From the NCBI RefSeq assembly GCF_021917145.1, contig NC_061068.1, positions 14,144,355 to 14,208,354 of the forward strand: DNA of 64,000 bases, written 5' to 3'. The position numbers and the translations under genes are program-made. Each line of letters starts with the position of its first letter. Position 1 is the first letter of the stretch. Below the pieces are notes generated by a model. That model was given only the letters and a program-made list of their open reading frames with translations, did not search any database and was not told the origin of the DNA. Below are positions 12,001 to 21,486 of the stretch, in pieces. The DNA comes from Hypomesus transpacificus (lineage: Eukaryota > Chordata > Actinopteri > Osmeriformes > Osmeridae).

Positions 12001-14774
12001 CCAGCATTAGCAAGCACACACTATTGACAGGGGACACGTCTTAGCACACACACACTGTTGAGAGGACACGTCTTATCACACACACACTGTTGAGAGAGGA
12101 CACGTCTTAGTGTGAAGGTATGTAACGGACGTAGCCACGCTCCGTCTCAACAAGGTGTCGTTCGCCACTCGCTGGGCTCGAACACACAACCTCTGACTTG
12201 CCAAGCGCGACCACTACCAACTACGCCAAAGAAAAGCTAGCTCTTCGTCGACGCGGGTGGCCTGTTACATACCTGAGGAGTGAGTTTCACAGGTTCACAC
12301 CCGTTACGTTAGCACACACACTGTTGGGCGAGGACACGTCTTAGCACACACATACGGAGAAACAGCACCCCTGCATGTAGGGACGTAGTTACCCGTGGAA
12401 AGAGAGTCACAGCCGTGATCGAATAGCTCGCCCAGCGGGGAGCTGCTATTGGTTCGTCTGGCCTGCTTTCCGTCGATGGCGTCCAGTGATTGGTACACAA
12501 ACAGGCCCACCGCACACAGCAGGTATGCCCACAGAGGTGCCTGGAGGAACACAACACATTACCTACCACAGCAGACTGGACAGACAACAACATTGTTCAT
12601 CCAAATGTAAAAGCTTCCTCATAAATCTCTCTAAAACATACCAACAACTGATAAAATAATGCAAATAAAGATCATGAGTAAAACTGGGTTGATTTAGTCA
12701 GATTCAATTCATACCCTACAGGTAATTAGCATGCTGTTCATACCAAACACTGCACTGCTGTACCCTGGCCTCTCTCTGGCTCTGCTGGTGTTATCCATCA
12801 CTCAGGTCCAACTCGCTGTCAGTAACAGGACACATGGGCTGTACGCCCCTTTTAAGAGGTCAGGGCATTCTGGGACATGGGCAGCTTCACTTAGTGACAT
12901 TTATCAACTTAATGTTGACCTGAGCCTGACAACGTGAAGGTCAAACATGTGACGTATGACGCGTAGGAAGAGCAACATGTCTTAAAAGGATGACTCCTTT
13001 CTCTAGTCCAGGTTGTACTAGTCACCCCATGTGACCAGAGCAGAGTAGGTTGCAAACAAATAGATAAACACCTCGTAAGCAATTATGCCTTTGTAGTTCT
13101 CAACCTTTGTCTTACAAAAGGGAACTAAGGGTGAGGGAAGGTCTGGACCAGAGAGAGAGAGATGGAAGCTGTTCCATTTTTAGAGAGTAAAACAAGTTTG
13201 ACCACATTTCTCAGTGTCTCCCCCATCTTTGACTCCAGCAGAGTATTCAGCTGCCAGTCTACTATCCTACCATGCAGCACATCTGACGCCTGAAAACAGA
13301 TTCTCCTGAGGAGGACCTCTCCTTCTCCTCATACCTCCAATCGAATGTTAGCTCACCAGTATATTTACATATTTTTATAGTAACTGAATGATGTTAATGT
13401 GATTTATTTAGCTATGTTACGAAAGGGGTGCCATCAAGAGCAAGTGAGGTAGACTAGTTGAAATAAAGTAGCATCTGGGTATGTGTAGCCTGATACGGGC
13501 TAACAGAACCTGGCCTCGGTCATACTGACTGGTGTTTGAACGGTAAACAAGAGTTTCTTCACTTCCTAACTGCTTTAATCCTCTCAACTATTCCAAGGCC
13601 CATGTTGACCTTAGAGACTAAACCTCACAGGGTTACATTCTGTAAAAGGTGTACAGCAGTAGCCAAGTTAACCCTGTCTGGGCATGTTTTTAAAACAAGT
13701 GTCAACCCAGGGCTCTTGGGGGTGGGGTTGGGTGGGGGGGTATCAGATGTGGCCTGGCGGTAACCTGAGCCCCCCTGGGCACGGGGTGGCCTTCTAGAAC
13801 AGAAGAATTGAACTATGCCAAGCGCTCGTGTAGCTGAGAGAGCGTAAACAAACATGTGGCGATAAAACTCGACTCTTGCTGCTAAAACACAGCAGCCAAG
13901 ACACTGACAGGTACCATTCATTTACTTGACTGATAAGGTCAATGAAATGTTTAAAGTACCGTTAAAACCTTTGCTGGCACGTACCAGTTGCTAAAACTGT
14001 TAACAGCAGACCTGCATACTGACAATGCCATCCAAGCCTGTCAACTGACAGTTTAGTTTAGATACTTAACGACTACAGCCTCCTACGTTCAGTGTTTGCC
14101 AACAGTGTTGCCAACAGGACACACAAACCTGCTCAGTAGCGGTGGGGCAGTAGTAGACCAGCACCAGGGTGGTGAAGACGTTGGTGGCCAGGCCCACGAT
14201 GGTGATGAGGTTGGGGGCGATCCAGGCAGGGACGCGGCCCACCAGCCACTCCCAGTAGCGCTGCATCAGGGGCTCCAGGAGAGAGCAGCCAGAACTGCTG
14301 TACCTGCACACACATGCGCTGGTTATTACTGTAACTCCACACGCTAACACTTCACAAGCAGTAAGGTTTCCTTCTTTTTATGTTATGAAATAATACGTTG
14401 ACAGTGCATACAGCTATAATTTAAGGTTATTTTCATCTTTGAACCATGTAAGTATCACTGACTTTGTAGCCCCACTTATGGCGCAATTCAACAACTTAAT
14501 TCATTTTCATACCTATATCTGGTTGCATATTCTTGTGTACTTTACAACACTGGTCGTTCTTATGGCTCCATGTGTCTCACCTGTGCTCCTCCAGCCTCTT
14601 CAGCTGGTGTTTGGACAGCGGTGGAGCGGGGAGCTCGATGAGCCGGCGCAGAGCTCCGGGTGGTAGCCAGCAAGCCGCCTCCACGCCTCTGCCTTGCCCA
14701 GTGGCCCTGTCCTGGGCTGGGGCTCGCCGCCACCGCAGCACCCCCCCCTGCTGCTGGTACCCTGTCCTACTCAT
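9052..14774 (-). CDS. cept1: Choline/ethanolamine phosphotransferase 1 (CEPT1), nine exons
   Basis: This ER/nuclear-membrane enzyme transfers phosphocholine or phosphoethanolamine from the CDP-alcohol to diacylglycerol, the last step of the Kennedy pathway. Exons on the minus strand: 14774-14581, 14303-14129, 12540-12393, 11148-11007, 10470-10386, 10144-10013, 9814-9656, 9520-9395, 9168-9052; all junctions are GT-AG and in phase, giving about 425 residues (human 416). The CDP-alcohol phosphotransferase motif DG-x2-AR-x8-G-x3-D-x3-D is complete at about residues 146-168 ([26 protein letters not shown]). Several hydrophobic membrane segments follow. Wording such as [50 protein letters not shown] and [11 protein letters not shown] matches CEPT1 better than its paralogue CHPT1. 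The start at 14774 is the only suitable ATG before exon 1 coding similarity begins. The C-terminal tail after FVFKLK is minisatellite-encoded and unlike the usual end. The a or b copy of teleosts cannot be decided here. Confidence 0.93.
11206..12009 (+). mobile_element. Non-autonomous inverted-repeat element in cept1 intron 3 (family D)
   Basis: The ends read TAATGCTGGGGACACACT and its inverse, with a further internal copy of the inverse end at 11877-11894. The minus strand from 11664 encodes a short N-terminus [15 protein letters not shown], shared with the copy at 23271-23699. A 24-bp perfect palindrome lies at 11388-11411. The superfamily is not settled; no complete transposase is present. 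Confidence 0.7.
12117..12273 (-). mobile_element. Short inverted-repeat element with tRNA-like core
   Basis: GGTATGTAAC at 12117-12126 is inverted as GTTACATACC at 12264-12273. Between them, the minus strand carries an A-box-like TGGCGTAGTTGGTAGTGG and a B-box-like GTGTGTTCGAGCCC, as in a tRNA-derived SINE head. The segment is too diverged and lacks an acceptor stem, so it is not called a tRNA gene. Confidence 0.5.
12541..14128 (-). other. cept1: cept1 intron 2, no gene seen
   Basis: This 1.6-kb intron between the exons ending at 14129 and starting at 12540 shows no convincing coding sequence on either strand. It has a G-rich run near 13721-13741 on the plus strand. I recognise no repeat family in it. 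Confidence 0.6.
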
Positions 14775-14787
14775 GGAGCCCCCTGGG

Positions 14788-14900
14788 CTCTGCCTCAGGC
14801 TGCCTCTGCCTCAGGCTGCCTCTGCCTCAGGCTGCCTCTGCCTCAGGCTGCCTCTGCCTCAGGCTGCCTCTGCCTCAGGCTGCCTCTGCCTCAGGCTGCC
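14788..14900 (-). repeat. 16-bp minisatellite just upstream of the cept1 start codon
   Basis: Seven copies of TGCCTCAGGCTGCCTC-type 16-bp units. It begins 14 bp upstream of the cept1 ATG at 14774, so it should lie in the 5' UTR or core promoter. The unit is not a multiple of three, and apparent proteins such as LRLPLPQAASASG on the plus strand are repeat artefacts. Confidence 0.9.
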
Positions 14901-15089
14901 TCTCCCTCCCCCGCCGCCCTCGGAAGCTGGGGATCCACAATGGGGCCGCGCACTGGAGTTGGGAGGAGAGGGTTACGGTTACCAACCCCTAACCATAGTT
15001 CCAGTTCCATGTCTATGCTGCAATAGATCCCAACCAAACCCCTTCAGGGAATGCAGGCAATGTAAGTTTGTTAAAGGACTCAAAAGTGT

Positions 15090-15245
15090 GGGAGTCAGAT
15101 GGGTGAGTGGTTAGGGAATCTGGCTAGTAATCAGAAGGTCGCTGGTTCGATTCCTGGCTGTGCCAAATGACGTTGTGTCCTTGGGCAAGGCACTTCACCC
15201 TACTTGCCTCGGGGGGAATGTCCCTGTACTTACTGTAAGTATTGT
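15090..15245 (+). mobile_element. tRNA-derived SINE, 3'-truncated
   Basis: Head with A-box-like GGGTGAGTGGTTAGGGAATC and B-box GGTTCGATTCC, then the body TGTCCTTGGGCAAGGCACTT shared with the minus-strand copy at 54143-54330. The usual tail (GGATAAGAGTGTCTGCTAAA type) is missing. Confidence 0.8.
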
Positions 15246-16821
15246 TCTTACTAGGGAAAGATGGACAACAAGATGGAGATGGCGTTTAAGAGGAAATCTC
15301 GACGAACCTGCTACACAAGTAGTCTATATGGCCCAGTCCCTAGGCAGTACTATGTTCATTTGTATAATGAATAATACAAGTAGCTAGTAAAGATGCTGGG
15401 ACATCAGCCAATCCATTTGTGATCATCGGAGTTACCGATGGAACTAATAGTTGGCTAAAAGATAATCAAAACAAACGGTAACATCTCAGTGACGGTATTG
15501 TCCCTAACATCTCAGACAGGTTAGTGATAAGTCAGAGTATACGCATCAAATGAATGCCCGTCTAAGTATTTACCTTGCATCCACTTTTTCATTTTAATAA
15601 TTAGAGGTCCATTTCCCCATCAAGTTCACACAATCAGGTTCAAACCTCTCCGACACTGTACACTACAGTACGCAGACAAACAGATCGGTAGGCTCGCAAC
15701 GGTACGCCTGCTGTCGCGCCAAGGAGCAAGGCTACTACTGTACTGACCTGAGGAATAAACCAGAACGAAGGAAGACGAAGCACAATCACAAAGAAATGAC
15801 TCCTCTTTATGTCTCAGTTGTGAATCTTCACTTGAATGTCCACTTTCGAGCTCATTGGACAATACCTCTGCGAAGAATCTAGGTTAGTAGAAGAGATCAA
15901 CAAAAAGTCCCACCGCTGCTGCTACACTAGCTTGCTAACAAGCTAATACAGCTGCTGTCAGAATGAAACACACCTGTCACTTCCGTTGGTGTTTCCTGTT
16001 GTTTAATAGAGCTGTGTTCAAGAACTTCTTGGCCAGCGTCTCAAAGAAACCACTGCTTTGATCGTAACGAGTAACGTTTTGGGAAAAGTCTAAAATCAAT
16101 TGAAAAAAGTAACATTTTGGACTATTTTGGCCAGAATATGTTAAATTCAGTATAAAGTCTTGCACGACCATCTCCGGATGTAAATTATGTGTAAAGAATA
16201 GGATTATTTCATGAGTTACTAACTATAACCAACTTTTAAAAATTACAATTTTGCCACTGGACCACACTGAAAAGGATAGACCTCTAGTGTCTTTTTTTAA
16301 AGGAGTCATTGACTGAAAAACCAAGTTTACCTTGTCATGGTTGAATATCAGTTCAACAGCAGTTCGGTGGGTAAAATGGACATTAACCTCAAAGTCCATT
16401 GACACCTTTTTCCAATGGAAGTGTATTAGACTCTTTATTCAAATATAAATGCATTTTCCAATGTGCAAAGTGGCAATGCAATCCTCAATTCAAATGGCCA
16501 AGCAGTTGTCAAAGGGCAATTTAATATGCAAATGACAATACAATCCACAATTCAGTTTGTATATTTTTGAATACAATTTTGAATGAACGCTCATTGAATT
16601 GCCTTTCATATTGACAAGGTTTCCTTATTTAAATGGCAAAAAACATTTTTAAAATACAATTCAATGTGGAGCAGCGAAACAGTGCCCCCAATCAATTGCA
16701 TTAACATGTACTTGTCACCACGCTCTTTCTGGTGTTAAATGGAAATGCGATCTGTCAGTGACTCGTCAAGGCGGGTCTTCGGTTTGGACATCACTTCCTC
16801 CTTCAGTGACTTGGATAACAT
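15246..16821. other. Gene-free flank 5' of cept1
   Basis: No conserved coding sequence is visible on either strand. The first part includes the likely cept1 upstream region; 16200-16720 is AT-rich with several repeated CAATT-containing words and resembles an old, unclassified repeat. Confidence 0.4.
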
Positions 16822-17333
16822 TAGGTGCGTTCGACATGACCCGACTTCATGCGGCGCCGCAGCCAGCTGCAGGTGGCTGACTTGAAAAAGTGCATTCTGG
16901 TTAGACTTTTTGTCCAACTTGAGACGGCGCCGAGGACACGTCACTGTGACGTCGCCATCAAAGTACCGTGAGATCGATTCGAGAACTGCCGGCTGTGTAG
17001 CCGAGCGCTTTTCTCAAGAGCAACTGCACGGGTTCAAGTGACGACACAGCAATTTCATGATTGGCCAGACTCACACACTACAACTTTGACGCGTGTTTTG
17101 GAATATTCGGACACTTTCAGTTTCGCCAACGCTCAAAAAAGTTTAATTGAATTAAAAATGTGTTGAAGAAAGGGTTTCAGTCAACCTCTTCACTACCGGA
17201 AAGACTGAGTTAAATTATAAGTAAAGTAAAGTAAGCAAACAGCGCTTGATCGGCCATGACTGACATCAACGCAGCAAACCACGAGAAGCTGGAATGTCCG
17301 ACTTCACAGAGCCGTTTTCAACGGCACCTAGTA
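16822..17333 (-). mobile_element. Family C inverted-repeat element, inverted copy with damaged end
   Basis: From TTAGGTGCGTTCGACATG at 16821 the sequence is the reverse complement of the element at 1323-1895 through about 17324, where it breaks inside GCCGTTTTCAAC and passes to GGCACCTAG. The last ~70 bases expected at this end are missing. Confidence 0.75.
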
Positions 17334-17456
17334 GGTGCGTTCGACATGGACTGCGGTTGCATGAAACGACCGGCGAGAGTAGCCGCTTGCAGTCGGGGAG
17401 GAGTTGAAAACGGCTCTGTGAAGTCGGACATTCCAGCTTCTTGTGGTTTGCTGCGC
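17334..17456 (+). mobile_element. Family C left-end fragment, head to head with its neighbour
   Basis: It starts TAGGTGCGTTCGACATG and matches the first ~120 bases of the family. With the end of the previous copy it forms an inverted repeat: 17290-17324 pairs with 17403-17437 (GCCGTTTTCAAC against GTTGAAAACGGC and beyond). Confidence 0.7.
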
Positions 17457-17474
17457 GCTCGCTTTAAGGATTGA

Positions 17475-17668
17475 ACTCCCTAACTCACATTGAACACAGA
17501 CTATGCTTGCATTAGCAGGGCAGCTGTGGTGGCGTATAGGGCCAGTTCTGGTGGGCCAGTCTGGATCAAAGTCCAGGGCCAATTTTTACTCCCAGTTCCT
17601 CCATGCCGCCCCGCAACATTAAGCCCCCGCCAGCACCCCCCTGATTAAATATGTTCCCGCGGCTATGC
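17475..17668 (-). mobile_element. Family A end fragment
   Basis: On the minus strand it starts GCATAGCCGCGGGAACATAT and continues through TTAATCAGGGGGGTG, CTTAATGTTGCGGGGCGG and the CTGGACTTTGATCCAGAC segment, matching the left ends of the elements at 40075-40596 and 47261-48587. Only the first ~195 bases are present. Confidence 0.7.
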
Positions 17669-17769
17669 AGCCGTGTAAACTTGCCTTTGGGGGGAGTGAA
17701 GCTCGCAAAAGCTCGCCCGGGGGGGGCTACCAAATCTCACGCCAAGGTTTTTGGAAAAGTTGGCAGCCC

Positions 17770-20700
17770 TGCACTGCAATACAGTGCACTGCAAAACAGT
17801 GCACTACATAGTCAGTGCACTCCGTCGCTGATAAGTGCTGTCTCAAATGGAACACTTACGTTAAACACTTGGTGGAAGTGACGGACGCATATCTGCTCGC
17901 GACACTCGCAAAACCTGCCAAAATGAACGCGCTTCTCCACTCAAGTGGAAAAAGCTGCCGAAAGGGCTCCTCCTTTTCCGTTACGTAGCCAAGATGGCGC
18001 CCGTTTAGGGCGAGTAGTGTCCATCGTTGTACACTGTTTTTTTGGACCGTTTGCAGTGCGCCATCTGGGTACTTTCAGTGCACTGAATTCTGCAGGTTTT
18101 GTGATACCCCTTTTCCACCAACGCATTTTGGGAGCCGGTTCGGAACCGGTGCCTAATCGCGAACCAGTTCTTCCTCTTTCGACAGACTGGGAACCGGAAA
18201 AGTGGTTCGTACGTGGTTCGTACGTGGTTCGCAATGAGCACCACTTCGGAGCTGGTCTACTTTACGAACCAACAAAGAACCGCTTGGGGCGGGGTTACCG
18301 TGACCAACAAAACGCTTTGGCCGCATTTGCAAAATTTTTACAATTCATATTTCAGCTAAACGGTACTTGTAAATCAGAATCTGAATGAAAATGTATAGAG
18401 AAGTGGGTAGTGTAGTTGCTGAAAATGTGCTTATTTTATTGATGAAACTGCTAATTTGTAAATTTGCTCCGACTTTTATTATTCTCGATTGTAATGTAAA
18501 CATTCGGGATGCGCGCGCAATGTGGCAGCAGGAAACCGGGAAAGGATAGAATTTTTAATGGCAAAAGGACCACACGGATAATACAAATAGTTAAATTTTA
18601 AAATACCAAAAAGGTCGAGGAGGACAGCCTTTAAAAGAGAAAGTGATTACCCATTGATCTGTCGCATCAGAATTTTGATTTGGGTCACGAAAGTCTTGAA
18701 ATTTGAGTGAGAATGTTGCCCGGTACAGACCGCATAGTCGAGTGGCAACCATGTCTTCGTCATGTCACTAAGTTCATAATTTAACAGTTCATATTTTACA
18801 GTTTAACAGTCAATTTTACATTTTAAAAGTCGAGAAGGACAGCTTTCAAGAGATATATGTGAATTCTGCTTTTAGCCAGCTGCTCCGATTGTTTTTCTGA
18901 TTTGTTGAAACTGGCCATGAGTGAGACTGCGTCCCCGTTACACTGTTTTGACGTTAGCCTCAGTTAGACTCGCTCACTGGCAGTGTGCACAATGTTGTGA
19001 TTCACTCAATTTTACACCAGAAATGTCAGGGAGGACTGCCTAATGTAGATACGAGCCTGATGAAGATAGCCAGAATCTCGGATTTCTTTAACCAAGCCTG
19101 TTTAATTCATCATTTGCCTGAGAAAGCGACCTCCGTTAGCCAGGCTAGTTTTGGCTGATCACATGGTCAGGCTATTTAAGGGTATCGGGGTCAAGTGGAT
19201 TTTGTGCATAGACAAGTGAAACGTAAATGTATTTGTCCAAAGGCCAAGAGCCTCAAAGTTAATATCAAGCCATGCAATCCAGTGGCCAGAGATATATGAT
19301 GACCTGATCGACACTCCAAGTGTAATAGACCGGGGAGAAGTTCGTCTTTTACAACCGAAATGCGCAGTTGAGACTGCTTGACAGTTGTGTGACGTAGGGT
19401 GATAATTGGTCTATATAATCGGTCATCTGTGTTTGGATGCCGATGTAGGTTCGCAAAACCATGAGCAACAACAGCAACGAAACGTCTGCCATTGTTGATG
19501 TTGTGTTTGGCGCTACCGCGCTAGCGTTGCTGGGAAATATGAGACGTATACAGAGACTTAATGACGTGGCTCTGTGGTGGCTCTCGCCCGTGGAAAAGCA
19601 AACCGGTTCTTAGTAAGCTCCGTTCTTGAACCAGCTCCGAACTGGCTCTGGCACCAGCTCCGAACTAGCTCCCGGTTCACTTTGGTGGAAAGGGGGTATG
19701 AGTGAAGCGCCCTAAGCACTGAAAGTTAGTGCTCGAAGTGCACAAGTGCGCGATAGTAGACACAGCTCAAGAATGCCAAAAATACCCGGAAATGTTCCTG
19801 ATCCGCCCCTTTTATCGAGGATGCATCGGATGGTGACTTGACCAGCGAGAACGCTTCTGATTTCCAGAAGTCATTGCAAGATGTCAAGCAAGGCGGACAA
19901 ACCTCACAACTGTAATTTTTTACATTTTTTATATTTCAGCTAAACGGTACGTGTAAATCAGCATCGGAATTCAAATGTGACGAGAAATAGGCAGTTCAGT
20001 CGCTGAAAATGTTCTTATTTTATTGATGAAACGGCTAATTTGTACATTTGCTCCAACTTGTCGATAACCTAGCTAGTAGCATCTCAGTGCAGTGCAGACA
20101 CTAGTTAACATGTACTGTAAGTTAGCAAGGGCTACATAAAACGTAAAATTACTTCATTTTTTAGCTTTGTTATCTAGTTTTTGTAGTTAGTCAGTGTTAT
20201 CATAATGCTGCGAGTCCACGAAAACTCTAACCATCTCAATTCATTCTCCGTCCTTGCAAGACCATTCTCGCAAGGAGGCTTGCCAAAGGTTCTTCAAAAG
20301 AATGTACTTGCGTTCTCAGCGTTCTTCGGATTGATAAACAGCCAAAGTCTAACCAGAATTCACTGTTTCAAGTCAGCCGCCTGCAGCCGGCTGCAGCGCT
20401 GCATGAAGTCGGGTCATGTCGAACGCACCTATGAACAGTTGGCATTTCCTGCTCTGGTTATCTCTTCCTTTTCCTGAAGTCAGCACTTCTATTCAAAGTG
20501 CATCTCTCATTCTAGTCCTACAGTAAATTGTGTTGTTGTTCTTTTCCATCTCCAGACTGAGGCCGTTTATCAATCCACGTTTTTTTCCGTTCTTGTGTTC
20601 TTGCAAACTCGTTGGACGTCATCTTTCGTTGCCGAAGTACTGTTCCATTCCAAAGAACACAAGTCACCAAGAACGCCAAAAATACCCGGAAATGTTCCTG

Positions 20701-20880
20701 ATCCGCCCCTTTTATCGAGGATGCATCAGATGGTGACTTGGCCAGCGAGAACGCTTCTGATTTCCCAGAAGTCCTTGCGGACTTGCAAGACCATTCTCGC
20801 AAGGACACTTGCAAGAACGTTCTTCAAAAGATTGTACTTGCGTTCTCAGCGTTTTTAGGATTGATAAAACAGCCTGAGTC
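17770..20880. mobile_element. Mosaic of nested, internally duplicated DNA elements
   Basis: A TIR element runs 18104-19699 (ATACCCCTTTTCCACCAA against TTGGTGGAAAGGGGGTAT). Its flanks hold segments repeated elsewhere in the block: 18343-18478 matches 19930-20065 (CAGCTAAACGGTAC), 19770-19875 matches 20668-20780 (AATACCCGGAAATGTTCCTG), and 20250-20340 matches 20785-20870 (CTTGCGTTCTCAGCG). A family C right-end fragment closes at 20345-20431. Part of the interior (18640-19010) resembles 41640-42200. No intact transposase is visible. Confidence 0.6.
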
Positions 20881-20939
20881 TATCTAAGGTCATTGTAGGA
20901 GCCATTTCGGTTCATGTTTTAATCTTGTTTGGGACACTA

Positions 20940-21382
20940 GATGGCGCTCCACCTTAATTGGGCTCACACAATAAAGGTGTGAACATTCATGCAGGTGTCA
21001 AGTGTTGCTTGACGGAGGGAGAGCGCATATAAAGTTTTGACCAATGGTCTGTTACATGTAAATTGGATGCAAGTTTGGATGTATGGACATGTTTAGTGGT
21101 GGATAGTGGTACGTGCTCCACTGTCACGTACCACTCGCTCCCCTGGCACGTACCACTAGCTACTGTCACGTAGGCTACCACTCGCTCCCCTGGCACGTAC
21201 CACTAGTACAGTTTCGGTTCAAACCGTCTATCGCCATTGAAATGGAAAAGGTCATATTTTTCTATGGCTCTGGGTCTATGCAGTCAAGCAACAAATTAAC
21301 AAACTCCACCACAGCAGAAATCGCCAGAGTCAGTTAGTTCGGAGAAGCCAGTGAAGTGAACTGATCAGTGATCACCGGAAAA
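20940..21382. other. Region upstream of zinc-finger gene 1 with short tandem repeat
   Basis: About 21115-21205 holds three to four copies of a unit with CACGTACCACT and CGCTCCCCTGG. A similar sequence, inverted, occurs near 51020-51085. No gene is seen. Confidence 0.45.
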
Positions 21383-21486
21383 GCTTGACTTGTTTACATC
21401 CGGTTAGAAAGAACGCGCATGAAGAAGAAGATAGCTAACATAATCGAACTACCGTTTTGTACAATGCGAGGTTTCTAACCACCTAA
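21383..21486 (+). promoter_or_regulatory. Conserved 5' flank of zinc-finger exon 1
   Basis: GCTTGACTTGTTTACATCCG and GTTAGAAAGAACGCGCATGA recur almost unchanged upstream of the second exon-1 copy at 45831. Conservation of this block with the exon, and an ETS-like CCGGAT (reverse of ATCCGG), suggest 5' UTR or promoter. No transcription start is proven. Confidence 0.45.

Larger units (their letters stand above)
11142..12345. repeat. Interrupted minisatellite derived from the cept1 exon 4 acceptor region
   Basis: The motif CACACACTGTTGAGAGAGGA plus CACGTCTTA recurs at about 11142-11170, 11180-11206, 12009-12037, 12039-12067, 12071-12110 and 12305-12342. The first copy contains the real exon 4 acceptor (minus strand CTCTCAACAG before exon position 11148). 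The array is split by two mobile elements, at 11206-12009 and 12117-12273. Confidence 0.75.

Noticed and set aside
9052..14774. Calling the phosphotransferase gene chpt1 because it adjoins sycp3
   Set aside because: The residues read through all nine exons are closer to CEPT1 (for example [14 protein letters not shown] and [11 protein letters not shown]), so neighbourhood was not allowed to override sequence.
14533..15114. Overlapping plus-strand frames of LRLPLPQAASASG repeats
   Set aside because: They are translations of the 16-bp minisatellite and the antisense of cept1 exon 1, with no family similarity.
15090..15170. A tRNA gene at 15090, 22262, 36612 or 54143
   Set aside because: A and B boxes are present, but no acceptor stem pairing or anticodon arm fits, and the sequences continue into SINE bodies and tails.
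18180..18240. A regulatory meaning for the doubled GTGGTTCGTACGTGGTTC near 18200
   Set aside because: It is a short local duplication within the subterminal part of a TIR element; no further support.
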